Below are positions 15,554 through 24,514 of a stretch of DNA of 64,000 nucleotides, piece after piece. Each line of letters begins with the position of its first letter. Position 1 is the stretch's first letter. The notes beneath the pieces were generated by a model. That model had not been told where the DNA came from, made no database searches, and saw only the letters and a program-made list of their open reading frames with translations. This stretch comes from CAIVVT01 sp963838205. GTDB taxonomy: Bacteria > Acidobacteriota > Terriglobia > Bryobacterales > Bryobacteraceae. The stretch is from the NCBI GenBank assembly GCA_963838205.1, contig CAWIQF010000006.1, positions 62,001 to 126,000 of the forward strand, in the 5' to 3' direction. The position numbers and the translations under genes were made by a program.

Positions 15554-17947
15554 ATGAACCGTCGTCAGTTCTTCCAAAATTCGAGCCTGCTCGCCGCCGC
15601 CGCGAATGCTCCGGCCGCAGCGCCCGCCAATGTCGTGCCAGCCGCGCCACAGGAGATCTACAAGCTGCTGGGATTCGCCACCATGTCGGGTGAAGATCCG
15701 TTGAAGCTCTGGGCGCGACTGCGCCCTACGAGCGAGTGGCTGGCCGGGCCGCTGGCGCCAGACGCCTGGTCTGGGCAGGTCTTCGTAGCGGACCATGGCG
15801 ATATCTTTGCGTTCCGCTTCCTGTCGCTGCCGGCGAAGTGGATGGCGTCCGCGCAGGGTAAGCCGCCCGCGGCGTACTGCGCGAAGCAGTGGCCGGCGTG
15901 GTTCAACTTCAAGTGGCCGGCTTGGTGGCGTGTCGTGGGACCGCGCGCCTGGGACGACTCCTACGCCCGGCTGATTTGGCAGATGCCGGACGGCGGACCC
16001 GAAGTCACCTACGAATGGGCGCGCACCGCTGCCAATGAGGTAGTCTGCCGGATCACCCACTCAGCCGCGGCGGACATGGTGCTACAGGGCTACATGCCGT
16101 GGACCTCGGACACGCCCAAGCACTCCGTGCTCTATTCCGAGGGGCCGGAGCGGCGGTTCCTGAGAGGGCGTTCGTGGGTGCCGCACACGCGCGATGGAAT
16201 GCGTTGGTCTTTGGCGCTGTCGATCGCGCCCGAAGACGTCGCCGGCACCGGATCGGGCGAGTGGCACGGCTACCTCGCCGGCGTGAAGACGCTGTACTTG
16301 GCCGGTCGCCAAGGGCAGACCTACGAAGCCATTGAGGAGCCAACCAGAGGCTGGCTGGAGAAAGGCCGCATCGACGAACTGCTGGAGCGCAACAGCGCGC
16401 GCTATCTGAAGCAGCGGCCGGCGGGCAAGGGCTGGCTCGCAGATCTTCCGGCGGCGATCAACGACCAACTGGAATGGAGTGAAGTCTACGCCCCGCGCCG
16501 CCGCCGGCCCTACATTACCGTTTCGCGCATCTGGGGCGCGTTCTACGGTACCAATACCGGGCCGGACTTCCTTTGGGACAGCTTCTTCAACGCCATCCTC
16601 GTCTGCCAGGAGGACCAACGCAAGTCTTTCGACATGATCCGCGACATCACCTCGTGGCAGAACGACCAAGGAATGTTCGCGCAATATGGCGAATGGGCCG
16701 CCAATCCGCGTCCAGGAAACTCTCCGGTGGCCTGGGGGCACACGCAGTATCCACTCGGCGCGCTGGCCGTGGCGAAAATCTATATGCGCCGGCCCAACCG
16801 TGCGTTTCTCGAAGAAATCTACCCGCGCCTGCTGAAGAACCATCGCTGGTGGTTCGCCGACCGCGGCGACGGCCAGCCCTGGCGCGACGGTAACCACAAC
16901 GGCCTGCTTGAGCTCGGCGCCAACTACCCCAAAGAGATCCCATACGCCGATCGCCAGCAGGTCGCCTACTGTGAGTCCTACGACGACAGCCCGCAGTGGT
17001 GGCACGTCGCCAAGTTCAACGAGAAAACCGGGACCCTCGAACAGGACACGGTCGAGCGCAACTGTCTCTATGCCATGGACTGCTGGATTCTGGCCTGGCT
17101 GGCGCGCCAGCTGGGCCGCCTGCAGGAGGCCGCCGCGCTCGAGGTCGAGCACCAGCGCATGGCCGCAACCATCAACCGGTTGCTGTGGGACCCGCGCCGC
17201 CAGTGCTACTTCAACCGCCACTGGGACAACCACCCCGGCGACCCGTTCTTCCCGCAAGTATCTCCGGACATCTTCATGTCTCTGCTCGGCCGTGTGGCGA
17301 CTCCCGAGCAAGCCGCCGCGCTGCGCAAGCTGTTCCACGATCCCACCAAGTTCGCTGGCGAATGGATCCTGCCTACCATCAGCCGCGACGATCCGGAGTA
17401 CCCGAAACAACACTATTGGAAGGGCAAGGTGTGGGCTCCGGTGAATTGGCTGGTCTACCAGGGTCTTAAGATCTACGAATGGGACCGGGAAGCTGGGCTG
17501 CTCGCCGAATCTAGCGCCAAAATCTTCCTCAAGTCCTGGCGCAGTCGCGGCGAATGCCAGGAGAATTACCTCTCCACCACGGGCGATGGCTCGGGCGATC
17601 CGCACTACACCTGGGGCGCGCTGATGGCGCTGATCGGCGTTGAGGAATACATCGACGCCAATCCGTGGCATGGCCTGCGCTTCGGTACTCTGCAACCCGT
17701 TCAGGCGGGGAGTCTTGAGCGCTACTATGTTGCGGGCTCGCTCTACGATGTCGCGCTCTCGTCGGACGCGATGGAAGTGAGCCGGGACGGCAAGCTCCTG
17801 TTCGCGGCCGACGCCCCGTTGGAGATCCGGCACGTGCGCTTCCAGGAAGGCCGCGCCCACGCCGAGGTGCGCGCCGCCAAGACTGCCAAACTGCGGGTGG
17901 GTTCCGCTTCGCCTCGCGAGATCGCACCCGGCGTGACGCGGATTTGA
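15554..17947 (+). CDS. Secreted GH63-like (MGH1-like) glycoside hydrolase
   Basis: The 797-residue protein starts MNRRQFFQNSSLLAAAA, a Tat-type twin-arginine leader with a short alanine-rich core, so it is probably exported folded. After an N-terminal beta-sandwich-like region (about 40-290) it has an (alpha/alpha)6-barrel: GPDFLWDSFFNAILV, SPVAWGHTQYPLGA, DGNHNGLLELG, YCESYDDSPQWW and the C-terminal YWKGKVWAPVNWLVY and ENYLSTTGDGSGDPHYTWGAL. These are the motifs of the GH63/mannosylglycerate-hydrolase-like group, which cleaves alpha-glucosides or related sugars. It is the first gene inside the IS-bounded segment, 121 bases from copy 1. Confidence 0.8.
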   Translation: MNRRQFFQNSSLLAAAANAPAAAPANVVPAAPQEIYKLLGFATMSGEDPLKLWARLRPTSEWLAGPLAPDAWSGQVFVADHGDIFAFRFLSLPAKWMASAQGKPPAAYCAKQWPAWFNFKWPAWWRVVGPRAWDDSYARLIWQMPDGGPEVTYEWARTAANEVVCRITHSAAADMVLQGYMPWTSDTPKHSVLYSEGPERRFLRGRSWVPHTRDGMRWSLALSIAPEDVAGTGSGEWHGYLAGVKTLYLAGRQGQTYEAIEEPTRGWLEKGRIDELLERNSARYLKQRPAGKGWLADLPAAINDQLEWSEVYAPRRRRPYITVSRIWGAFYGTNTGPDFLWDSFFNAILVCQEDQRKSFDMIRDITSWQNDQGMFAQYGEWAANPRPGNSPVAWGHTQYPLGALAVAKIYMRRPNRAFLEEIYPRLLKNHRWWFADRGDGQPWRDGNHNGLLELGANYPKEIPYADRQQVAYCESYDDSPQWWHVAKFNEKTGTLEQDTVERNCLYAMDCWILAWLARQLGRLQEAAALEVEHQRMAATINRLLWDPRRQCYFNRHWDNHPGDPFFPQVSPDIFMSLLGRVATPEQAAALRKLFHDPTKFAGEWILPTISRDDPEYPKQHYWKGKVWAPVNWLVYQGLKIYEWDREAGLLAESSAKIFLKSWRSRGECQENYLSTTGDGSGDPHYTWGALMALIGVEEYIDANPWHGLRFGTLQPVQAGSLERYYVAGSLYDVALSSDAMEVSRDGKLLFAADAPLEIRHVRFQEGRAHAEVRAAKTAKLRVGSASPREIAPGVTRI

Positions 17948-18090
17948 GTGCGCGAGTCACTTGGTCTAGAGGAGATGGAGCCCCCGTCGATGACACGGCA
18001 AGCGAACGGCTCGATAACATGGGGACCGGACGGCCAGGGAGCGTCATGCCCTCGTCAGTCCGAAGTGGGACGAAAAACGAGCGGAGAGAG

Positions 18091-20195
18091 ATGAACAAAG
18101 CAAGAGAAACGTGGATGGAGCAGTCCGTTCGGGCCATGGCTTGCAAGGCGCTCATAGCGCTGGTGCTGGGGAGTATGGCCGTTGCGGCTGCAGCGCCGTC
18201 CGCCAACCGGGAGGGCGGGCGCGCTGTGGCGACGCGCCATGGATCGGAGTTTCGTCTTGAGAACGGGAGAATCGGTGCGCATTGGTCCGCGACGGCGGGC
18301 AAACTGAACGGTCTGGCCGTTTGGGCGCGTGTGCCTGGGACGGAGATTCACTCGCCGGAGCCGTTCGCCATTCTGCTGAAGGATGGAACGATCTACAGTG
18401 CGGGCAACCTGAAGCTCGCGGGCGAGCCGGCCCGGCGTGAGCTGATTCCGCGCGCCGGGACATCGCGGCTGGCCGATACGCTGCGCGGCGAGGCGTTCGA
18501 GTTCCCGCTCGAGAGCAGCGACGGCAATTTGCGCGTCATCTGGTCGATAGTCCTGTTGGACGGCACTTCCTATCTGAGACAGGTGCTTAAGATCAGCGCG
18601 AATGCGCGCGACGTCCCCATCAGCGAAGTGAAGCTGATCGACCTGAAGCTCTCTGGGGCTCGCGTGAGCGGGTCGGTGCAAGGTTCGCCGGTCGTAGCCG
18701 GAAATATCTTTCTGGGGGTTGAGCACCCGCTGGCCCAAAGCAAAGTGACGGACGGGCGGGTGACGGCCTGGATGGAGCGCGATCTTGCTTTGCGAGCCGG
18801 CCAGCAGATCACATACTCCAGCGTCATCGGTGTCGCGCGGCCAGGCCAGATGCGGCGCGACTTTCTTGCGTACCTCGAAACGGAACGTGCACACCCGTAC
18901 CGTACGTTTCTGCACTACAACTCGTGGGAAGACCTCGGGTACTTTACGCCCTACAACGAGCGGGACGCGTTGGACCGAGTGAACGCGTTCGGAATCGAAC
19001 TGGCGCAGAAGCGCGGAGTCAAACTCGATTCCTATCTATTCGACGATGGCTGGGACAACCACAAGTCGCTGTGGAAGTTCAACGACGGCTTTCCACAGGG
19101 GTTCGCGGCGGTAAAGGATGCGGTGGAGCGGTACGGCGCCGGTCTGGGAGTATGGATGTCGCCGTGGGGCGGCTACGCGAAACCGAAGCAGGAGCGAATT
19201 GAATTTGGGCGCGCGGCAGGATACGAGATTGTCGCGGGCGGATACGCCCTGTCGGGCCCGAAGTACTACGCCGCATTTCGCGACGTCTGCCTGGAGATGA
19301 TTCACAAGTTCGGAGTGAACCAGTTCAAGTTCGATGGCACGGGCAACGTGGACAAGGTGTTTCCGGGAAGCCAGTTCGATAGCGATTTCGCCGCGGCGAT
19401 CCACTTGATCAGCGAGCTGCGGGCGGCCAGGCCGGACCTCTTCGTCAACCTGACGACGGGCACATGGCCTTCGCCCTTCTGGTTGCTTTACGCGGATTCG
19501 ATCTGGCGTGGCGGGGAGGACGATTCGACGGCGGGCGTGGGAACCTACCGTGAACGCTGGATCACCTATCGCGACGCCGATACCTACCGGCACATCGTGC
19601 AGCACGGGCCGCTGTATCCGCTCAATTCGCTGATGCTGACGGGCTTGATCTACGAGAAGGAGCACAGTCGAGCCTCAACACGGACCCGGGGAACGACTTC
19701 CGAAATGAGGTCCGGTCATTCTTCGGCACCGGCACGCAGCTGCAAGAGATGTACATTACGCCGCAGTTGCTGACGGCGGCCAACTGGGACGACCTGGCGG
19801 AGGCGGCCAAGTGGTCGCGCGCCAACGCCGGAGTGCTGAAGGACACGCACTGGATCGGGGGCGATCCGGCGTGGCTGGAGGTCTACGGATGGGCTTCCTG
19901 GACGCCTGCCGAAGGGATCCTGGTACTGCGCAATCCCAGCGACCGCGAGCAGACCATCCGCATCCGGCTGCAGGATGCATTCGAATTGCCGTCCGGCGCA
20001 GCGCAGGAGTACGTGGCGCGGAGCCCGTGGAAATGCGACGCCGGGCGGGCTGCCCTTCCGCTGCGCGCGCAGCAGCCGCACTCATTTCATTTCGCTCCGT
20101 TTGAAGTGCTGACGCTGGACGTTACGCCACGCAAAGGGGTGTCGGATGCGAGAATCCAGCCAGCAGGCGAGGCCACGCAAGAGAGGCCGAAGTGA
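18091..20195 (+). pseudogene. Alpha-galactosidase-like (clan GH-D, GH36/27-like) hydrolase, frameshifted
   Basis: From the ATG at 18091 (GGAG just upstream, hydrophobic signal peptide ALIALVLGSMAVAAAA) the frame runs through a beta-sandwich domain and a TIM barrel with SYLFDDGWDNH, GVWMSPWGGY, the nucleophile motif QFKFDGTG and the acid/base region WRGGEDDS. Near 19662-19675 the frame is lost; the homologous sequence resumes one frame over as SLNTDPGNDFRNEV...QLQEMYITPQLL and runs to TGA at 20195, covering the end of the barrel and the C-terminal beta domain. A one-base loss or two-base gain explains it. Without the C-terminal part (about 175 residues) the product is unlikely to fold properly. 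The site is not a homopolymer, but a read error is still possible. Confidence 0.7.
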
Positions 20196-20237
20196 CAGAT
20201 GCAAGCACGGGCGCGGCCTGCATGGGATAGGAGAATC

Positions 20238-21869
20238 ATGACGATGCACCTTCGACTTGTTCATTGGACCGCGACCGTGCTGGGTATGGCTGCGCTGTCT
20301 TTGTCGAGCCCTTGCCTGGCCTTCGCGCAAGCGCCGAGCGGACAGCCGGGCGTCGCCGGGGCCGTTCTCCAACCGAACGTGTGCGACGTTCGCTCCTTCG
20401 GGGCGAAGGGGGACGGCGAGCATCTCGACACCGTCGCCATTCAGACCGCCATTCACGCCTGCGCGGAACAGGGCGGCGGAACGGTCCGATTCGGACCCGG
20501 TACTTACTTGTCCGGTTCGATCCAGCTTGCGAGCAATATCACGCTCGACCTCGGACAGGGCTCGCGCCTGCTCGGCAGCAGCGATGTGGCGCAATACGCG
20601 TCGGTGGGCCGTACTTCGGAGAATCGCTCGACCGCCTTGATTTGGGCCATCGGCGCCCGGAACATCGCGATCACCGGCCCTGGAGTGATCGATGGCAACG
20701 GCCGCGCTTTCATCGATCACATGAATCCGCACAGAATTGCGTGGTACGACGTGAACTCCACCCGCCAGGGCGCCGCGGCCTTCACCCGCTTCTCGCAAAA
20801 CCGTGAAGGACCGGTCAGGATGCTCCCGCGTCCAGGGGTGCTCGTGCTGTTCATCGAGTGCGAGAATGTGGAGATCCGCCAGATTCATGTCGTCGACGCG
20901 CCCAACTGGTGCATCCACCTCGCCTGCTGCCGGCATGCCCTGCTGACCGGCCTCGATGTGCGCAACAGTCTGGTCGTGCCCAACGCCGACTCCATCGACG
21001 TTGCGAATTCGCAGGACGTGCGCATCTCCGATGTCTACCTCGAAGCCGCCGACGATGGCATCGCGATCGGCACCTGCGCCGACGGCTACTGCCTCCAGCC
21101 GGCTGAGAACATCGTCGTCTCCAACGCCGTGATTGTCAGCCGTTCGTCCGGGATTCGCCTGGGTTCGGGGACCAAGGATATCCGCAATCTCATTTTCACG
21201 AACATCGTCATTCGCGACAGCAACCGCGGCCTCGGAATCTTCGTTCGAGGCAATGAGAACATCTCGAACGTTCTCGTATCGAACTCGATCATCCAGACGC
21301 GCCTGATGGATGGTGACTTCTGGGGCATGGGCGAGCCGGTCCATGTGTCGGTGGCCCCCTGGAACCTGCAGGGTGAGCCCGGTTCGGTCTCGGGCCTCCG
21401 GCTGGTGAACGTCGTCGCTGAGAGCCAAGCGCCGGTACTGTTCTATTCCGACCGCCCCGGCCACATCCGTGACGTGCTTTTCGACGACTTCGATCTCAAG
21501 ATATCGGCCGGCCCGCTGACGCCGCTCTATGGAGGCAACCTGGACCTGCGGCCGGTCGATCCCAAGGCGCGCGCGATTGCCCGCTATGATTTTGCCGGCT
21601 TCAAAGCGGAGAACGTCGATGGCCTCACGCTGCGCAATTTCCATCTGCGCTGGGGCTCCGCGGTGCCGGACTTTTTCCGCGCGGGCGTCGAAGTCACTGG
21701 ATTCCGGGACGTCCTTATCGATGGGCTAGTCGGTGCGGGTCCGAACGATGCCGCACCCGCCATCTGGTTTCACAAAGGAACTGGGGCGACCGTTGTCAAC
21801 TCGCGCGCAACACATGGCCGGCTCCTCGCGCAAGAGGACGTTACGGGATTCCAGGGCGAACCCCGATAG
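20238..21869 (+). CDS. Secreted polygalacturonase-like protein (GH28) with altered motif
   Basis: The product of about 543 residues has a signal peptide (VLGMAALSLSSPCLAFA) and a right-handed parallel beta-helix, opening with DVRSFGAKGDGEHLDTVAIQTAI, the standard GH28 start. The catalytic regions can be aligned: PNADSIDV for the NTD motif and AADDGIAIG for the DD motif. The third motif, normally G-H-G, reads R-S-S-G-I-R-L-G-S, so the usual His is replaced by Ser. Activity on pectin is therefore uncertain; related beta-helix enzymes act on other uronides or rhamnogalacturonan. I chose ATG 20238 (AGGAGA 4 bases upstream); ATG 20244 is equally possible. Confidence 0.8.
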   Translation: MTMHLRLVHWTATVLGMAALSLSSPCLAFAQAPSGQPGVAGAVLQPNVCDVRSFGAKGDGEHLDTVAIQTAIHACAEQGGGTVRFGPGTYLSGSIQLASNITLDLGQGSRLLGSSDVAQYASVGRTSENRSTALIWAIGARNIAITGPGVIDGNGRAFIDHMNPHRIAWYDVNSTRQGAAAFTRFSQNREGPVRMLPRPGVLVLFIECENVEIRQIHVVDAPNWCIHLACCRHALLTGLDVRNSLVVPNADSIDVANSQDVRISDVYLEAADDGIAIGTCADGYCLQPAENIVVSNAVIVSRSSGIRLGSGTKDIRNLIFTNIVIRDSNRGLGIFVRGNENISNVLVSNSIIQTRLMDGDFWGMGEPVHVSVAPWNLQGEPGSVSGLRLVNVVAESQAPVLFYSDRPGHIRDVLFDDFDLKISAGPLTPLYGGNLDLRPVDPKARAIARYDFAGFKAENVDGLTLRNFHLRWGSAVPDFFRAGVEVTGFRDVLIDGLVGAGPNDAAPAIWFHKGTGATVVNSRATHGRLLAQEDVTGFQGEPR

Positions 21870-22074
21870 TGACTGAAATGGAAGCGCTGGACGATGTTCT
21901 GATGACCCTCGATCTCGCCGTCGATCGCCCGGTGTCGGTTTGGCGACGTTGCCGGCCAGCATACGGTTTCCGCTGGCCTGGTCGATGTCAACAGACTTCC
22001 AAACGACGAGATTGCATGTTGACCGACAGTGCCGGCGCCCACCCCCGGGAAGCCATGGCCACCAGGAGAAACAC
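21870..22074. other. Intergenic stretch with a possible gene relic
   Basis: About 200 bases separate the GH28 gene from the next. One plus frame reads a protein-like tail, FGDVAGQHTVSAGLVDVNRLPNDEIAC, ending in TGA near 22020. Upstream of it the frame looks non-coding. It may be the end of a lost gene or chance. Confidence 0.25.
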
Positions 22075-22080
22075 GTGTCA

Positions 22081-24021
22081 ATGATCCATGCCGCCGCGCT
22101 CATAGTCTGCATCCTGCTCGCTGGTTCCGCCGCGCCCGCCGCCGCTCTCCCACCGCTCACCTATCACCACGGCGCGGACGCCCGGGTGACGGTGCTGAAG
22201 ACGCTGGAGAACAGCCATCTCGCGGTTAAGATCTACTCCAACTCAGCCATTGAAATTGAAGACCGCGTGAATGGCCGCGACTGGAAGACGGGGCCGGTCG
22301 CAATCCAGGACAAGACCATGGTCGAGGTCGGCCAGGTGTGGCTCACCACCACGCGCGACCAGACCCTGCAGTACCCTGGCCGCTTCTTCGGCCAACTGGA
22401 AGGCGATAACATCCGCTTTGAACTGCTGGGTCGCCAGGAGCGGATCATGGGCCGCTTCCTGTGCCACGTGGCGCTCGACGGCGCGTGGCTGGTCTTTCGC
22501 ATCCTCGAGGTTGACGACTCCGTTCCCAGCCTCGCCTACCCGCCGCCGCTGCAATCCGACGCCATCGTTCTGCCCAAGGGCGCCGGCGAGATCCTCCGCG
22601 AACCCGAGCGCGGCGGCAACTTCTCGCGCCAGATCTACCCGTTCTTCACGCGCCTGAACATGCGCTGGCTCGGCGGCATGCGCGGCGACGCCGCCTGGAT
22701 CGGCATCTTCGACGACGGCTTTGAAGACGCCGCCGGCCTGGTCGCCAACCGCACCGCCACGCCGATCTTCATGCGCTCGCTAAACTCCTGGAGCCATCCT
22801 TACAGCTACCGCCTGCGCTTCGTGAAGGGCGACTACGTGGACCTTGCCAAGATCTACCGCCAGTGGATCATCGACCGCGGCGAGTTCGTTTCGCTGGCCC
22901 AGAAGATGAAAATGAACCCCGACCTGCAGAGCTTCCTCGGCGGCCGCGCCTTCTGGATCAACCTGGCCTTCCCCAACCGCAGCATCCGCTCGCAGGCAGA
23001 CCTGCTGATGTCCGAAGCGCCTGAGCGCGGCGGGCAGCCAGGTGCGGTGCGCGTGGTGTTTACTTACAAAGAACTCTCGGCAACGATTGAGCGCCTGAAG
23101 GCACTCGGGCTGACCAGAGGCTTCGTCAAAATCGGCGGCTGGATCAACGGCGGCTACGACTACTCGCACCAGGACGTCTGGCCGCCCGAGCCTGCCCTCG
23201 GCTCCGTCGCCGAGCTGCAGCAACTGCTCGCATCACCCGCCCCGCTCCTGGTCGGTCTGCACGACAACAACCAGGACATCTACCCGCATACCCCCAGCTT
23301 CCCCAAGGGCGTCATCCGCAACGCCGACGGCGACCTGCTCACTGGCGGCGTCTGGGCCGGCGGCCAGGCCTACATCCTGAATTCGCGCTACAGCGTTGAC
23401 TACGCACGGCGCAACTGGGAACAGATCAAGACCCTGCACCCCAAGGCGATGTTCATCGACATCGTCACTGCCATGCAGCTCTACCAGTCCTTCGAGCCCG
23501 GCGACGAGCTGACCAAGGCGCAAGACCTCGCCGCCAAGAAACAGCTCCTCGCCTTCTACAAACAGCAGGGCGTCCTGCTCGGCTCCGAGGAGTCGGCCGA
23601 CTTCGCCATCCCCTACCTCGACTGGTTCGAAAACCGCCACCAGCGCGTCGCCGGCCGCACCGTCCCGCTCTGGTCGCTGGTCTTCCACGACGCCGTCTTC
23701 AACACGCGCTACGGCGGTGTCACGCGCGATGCGGGCTACCCGGGCTGGCTCGAGGACATGCTCTGGGGATACCTGCCGCACTTCAGCATCGATCGCGATT
23801 GGAAGCAGGACAAACTCTTCCAATCCATGGACCACGTTGACCAGTGGCACGCCCGCATCGGCATGGCCGAGATGACCTCCCACAAGTTCCTCACCGCCGA
23901 CTACTCGGTAGAACAGACCACCTTCTCCACCGGCGACTCGATCATCTGCAATTTCGGCGATAAGCCCTACGACCACCACGGCAAGGTCGTTTCTCCGAAA
24001 AGTTATCTGATTGTGAACTAA
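22081..24021 (+). CDS. Secreted TIM-barrel glycosidase-like protein (DUF5696/GH101-like)
   Basis: The 646-residue protein has a signal peptide (ALIVCILLAGSAAPAAA), an N-terminal beta-rich domain (about 30-260) and a barrel with FVKIGGWINGGYDYSHQDVWPPEP, LLVGLHDNNQDIYPHTP, AMFIDIVTAMQLYQ (probable nucleophile Asp) and GSEESADFAIPYLDW (probable acid Glu). This matches the DUF5696 proteins, which resemble the GH101/GH129 endo-alpha-N-acetylgalactosaminidases; I hold the subfamily lightly. Possible starts are ATG 22081 and GTG 22075; AGGAG at 22064-22068 serves either. It is the last intact gene before the integrase debris and IS copy 2. Confidence 0.6.
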   Translation: MIHAAALIVCILLAGSAAPAAALPPLTYHHGADARVTVLKTLENSHLAVKIYSNSAIEIEDRVNGRDWKTGPVAIQDKTMVEVGQVWLTTTRDQTLQYPGRFFGQLEGDNIRFELLGRQERIMGRFLCHVALDGAWLVFRILEVDDSVPSLAYPPPLQSDAIVLPKGAGEILREPERGGNFSRQIYPFFTRLNMRWLGGMRGDAAWIGIFDDGFEDAAGLVANRTATPIFMRSLNSWSHPYSYRLRFVKGDYVDLAKIYRQWIIDRGEFVSLAQKMKMNPDLQSFLGGRAFWINLAFPNRSIRSQADLLMSEAPERGGQPGAVRVVFTYKELSATIERLKALGLTRGFVKIGGWINGGYDYSHQDVWPPEPALGSVAELQQLLASPAPLLVGLHDNNQDIYPHTPSFPKGVIRNADGDLLTGGVWAGGQAYILNSRYSVDYARRNWEQIKTLHPKAMFIDIVTAMQLYQSFEPGDELTKAQDLAAKKQLLAFYKQQGVLLGSEESADFAIPYLDWFENRHQRVAGRTVPLWSLVFHDAVFNTRYGGVTRDAGYPGWLEDMLWGYLPHFSIDRDWKQDKLFQSMDHVDQWHARIGMAEMTSHKFLTADYSVEQTTFSTGDSIICNFGDKPYDHHGKVVSPKSYLIVN

Positions 24022-24084
24022 TTGGCATGGGTCCCGTTCTTCCTCCAAGCCGGAATTCGAGTTGAGGCAAAAAAGCGGGGGCGA

Positions 24085-24460
24085 CACAGGATAGTTGTGC
24101 CAGGAGTGGGTAACCGCGCGATTCCGCGAAGCCCATGAACTGTTCCGCGAACGTCCGGTACTTCCGAAGAGTTGCGGGCGCGATTTTGGCCCCTTCCCTA
24201 TTGCTCAGGAAGACCCTGATCGCATGGTCAATCGTAATGCGGCCGGGAACAGGCTGCGCGACCGGCGCCGGTCGTGGCTCTGCGTGGCCGTCTCATGAGC
24301 CGGCCTCTTCCCACGCACCAGCCACAGCTCTCGCTTCGTCCCAGTCGGTCTTACCAGTGCATTTGCGTCTGAATGTGCCGCCCAAGGTCCCCGAGGCAAA
24401 GATGAAGCAGCCACACTTCTTCCAGCCCTTCTTCCGCTCCTCGAATTCACCCGAACGTGA
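24085..24460 (-). pseudogene. Degenerate tyrosine recombinase (integrase) remnant
   Basis: On the minus strand two frames carry consecutive pieces of an integrase N-terminus. The first, about 24460-24292, reads EFEERKKGWKKCGCFIFASG, goes on to DWDEARAVAGAWEEAGS and ends in a stop. The second, about 24260-24085, reads QPVPGRITIDHAIRVFL and then APATLRKYRTFAEQFMGFAE, a typical core-binding SAM-like domain. Similarity then ends; the catalytic domain (R...HxxR...Y) is missing. Open frames on the plus strand here are not genes. The piece sits between the last glycosidase and IS copy 2, inside the putative tRNA-Ser island. Confidence 0.6.
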
Positions 24461-24514
24461 CTCTTCTCAGTGCCCGGCTTCACACTCTTGCCGGTGCCGG
24501 CGATAGAGGCTTAG

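Noticed and set aside
16082..17860. 592-residue minus-strand open frame
   Set aside because: It is antisense to the GH63-like gene, with low-complexity composition and no recognisable motif.
20082..21644. 520-residue minus-strand open frame
   Set aside because: It is antisense to the GH28-like gene; the beta-helix gene on the plus strand has a signal peptide and family motifs.
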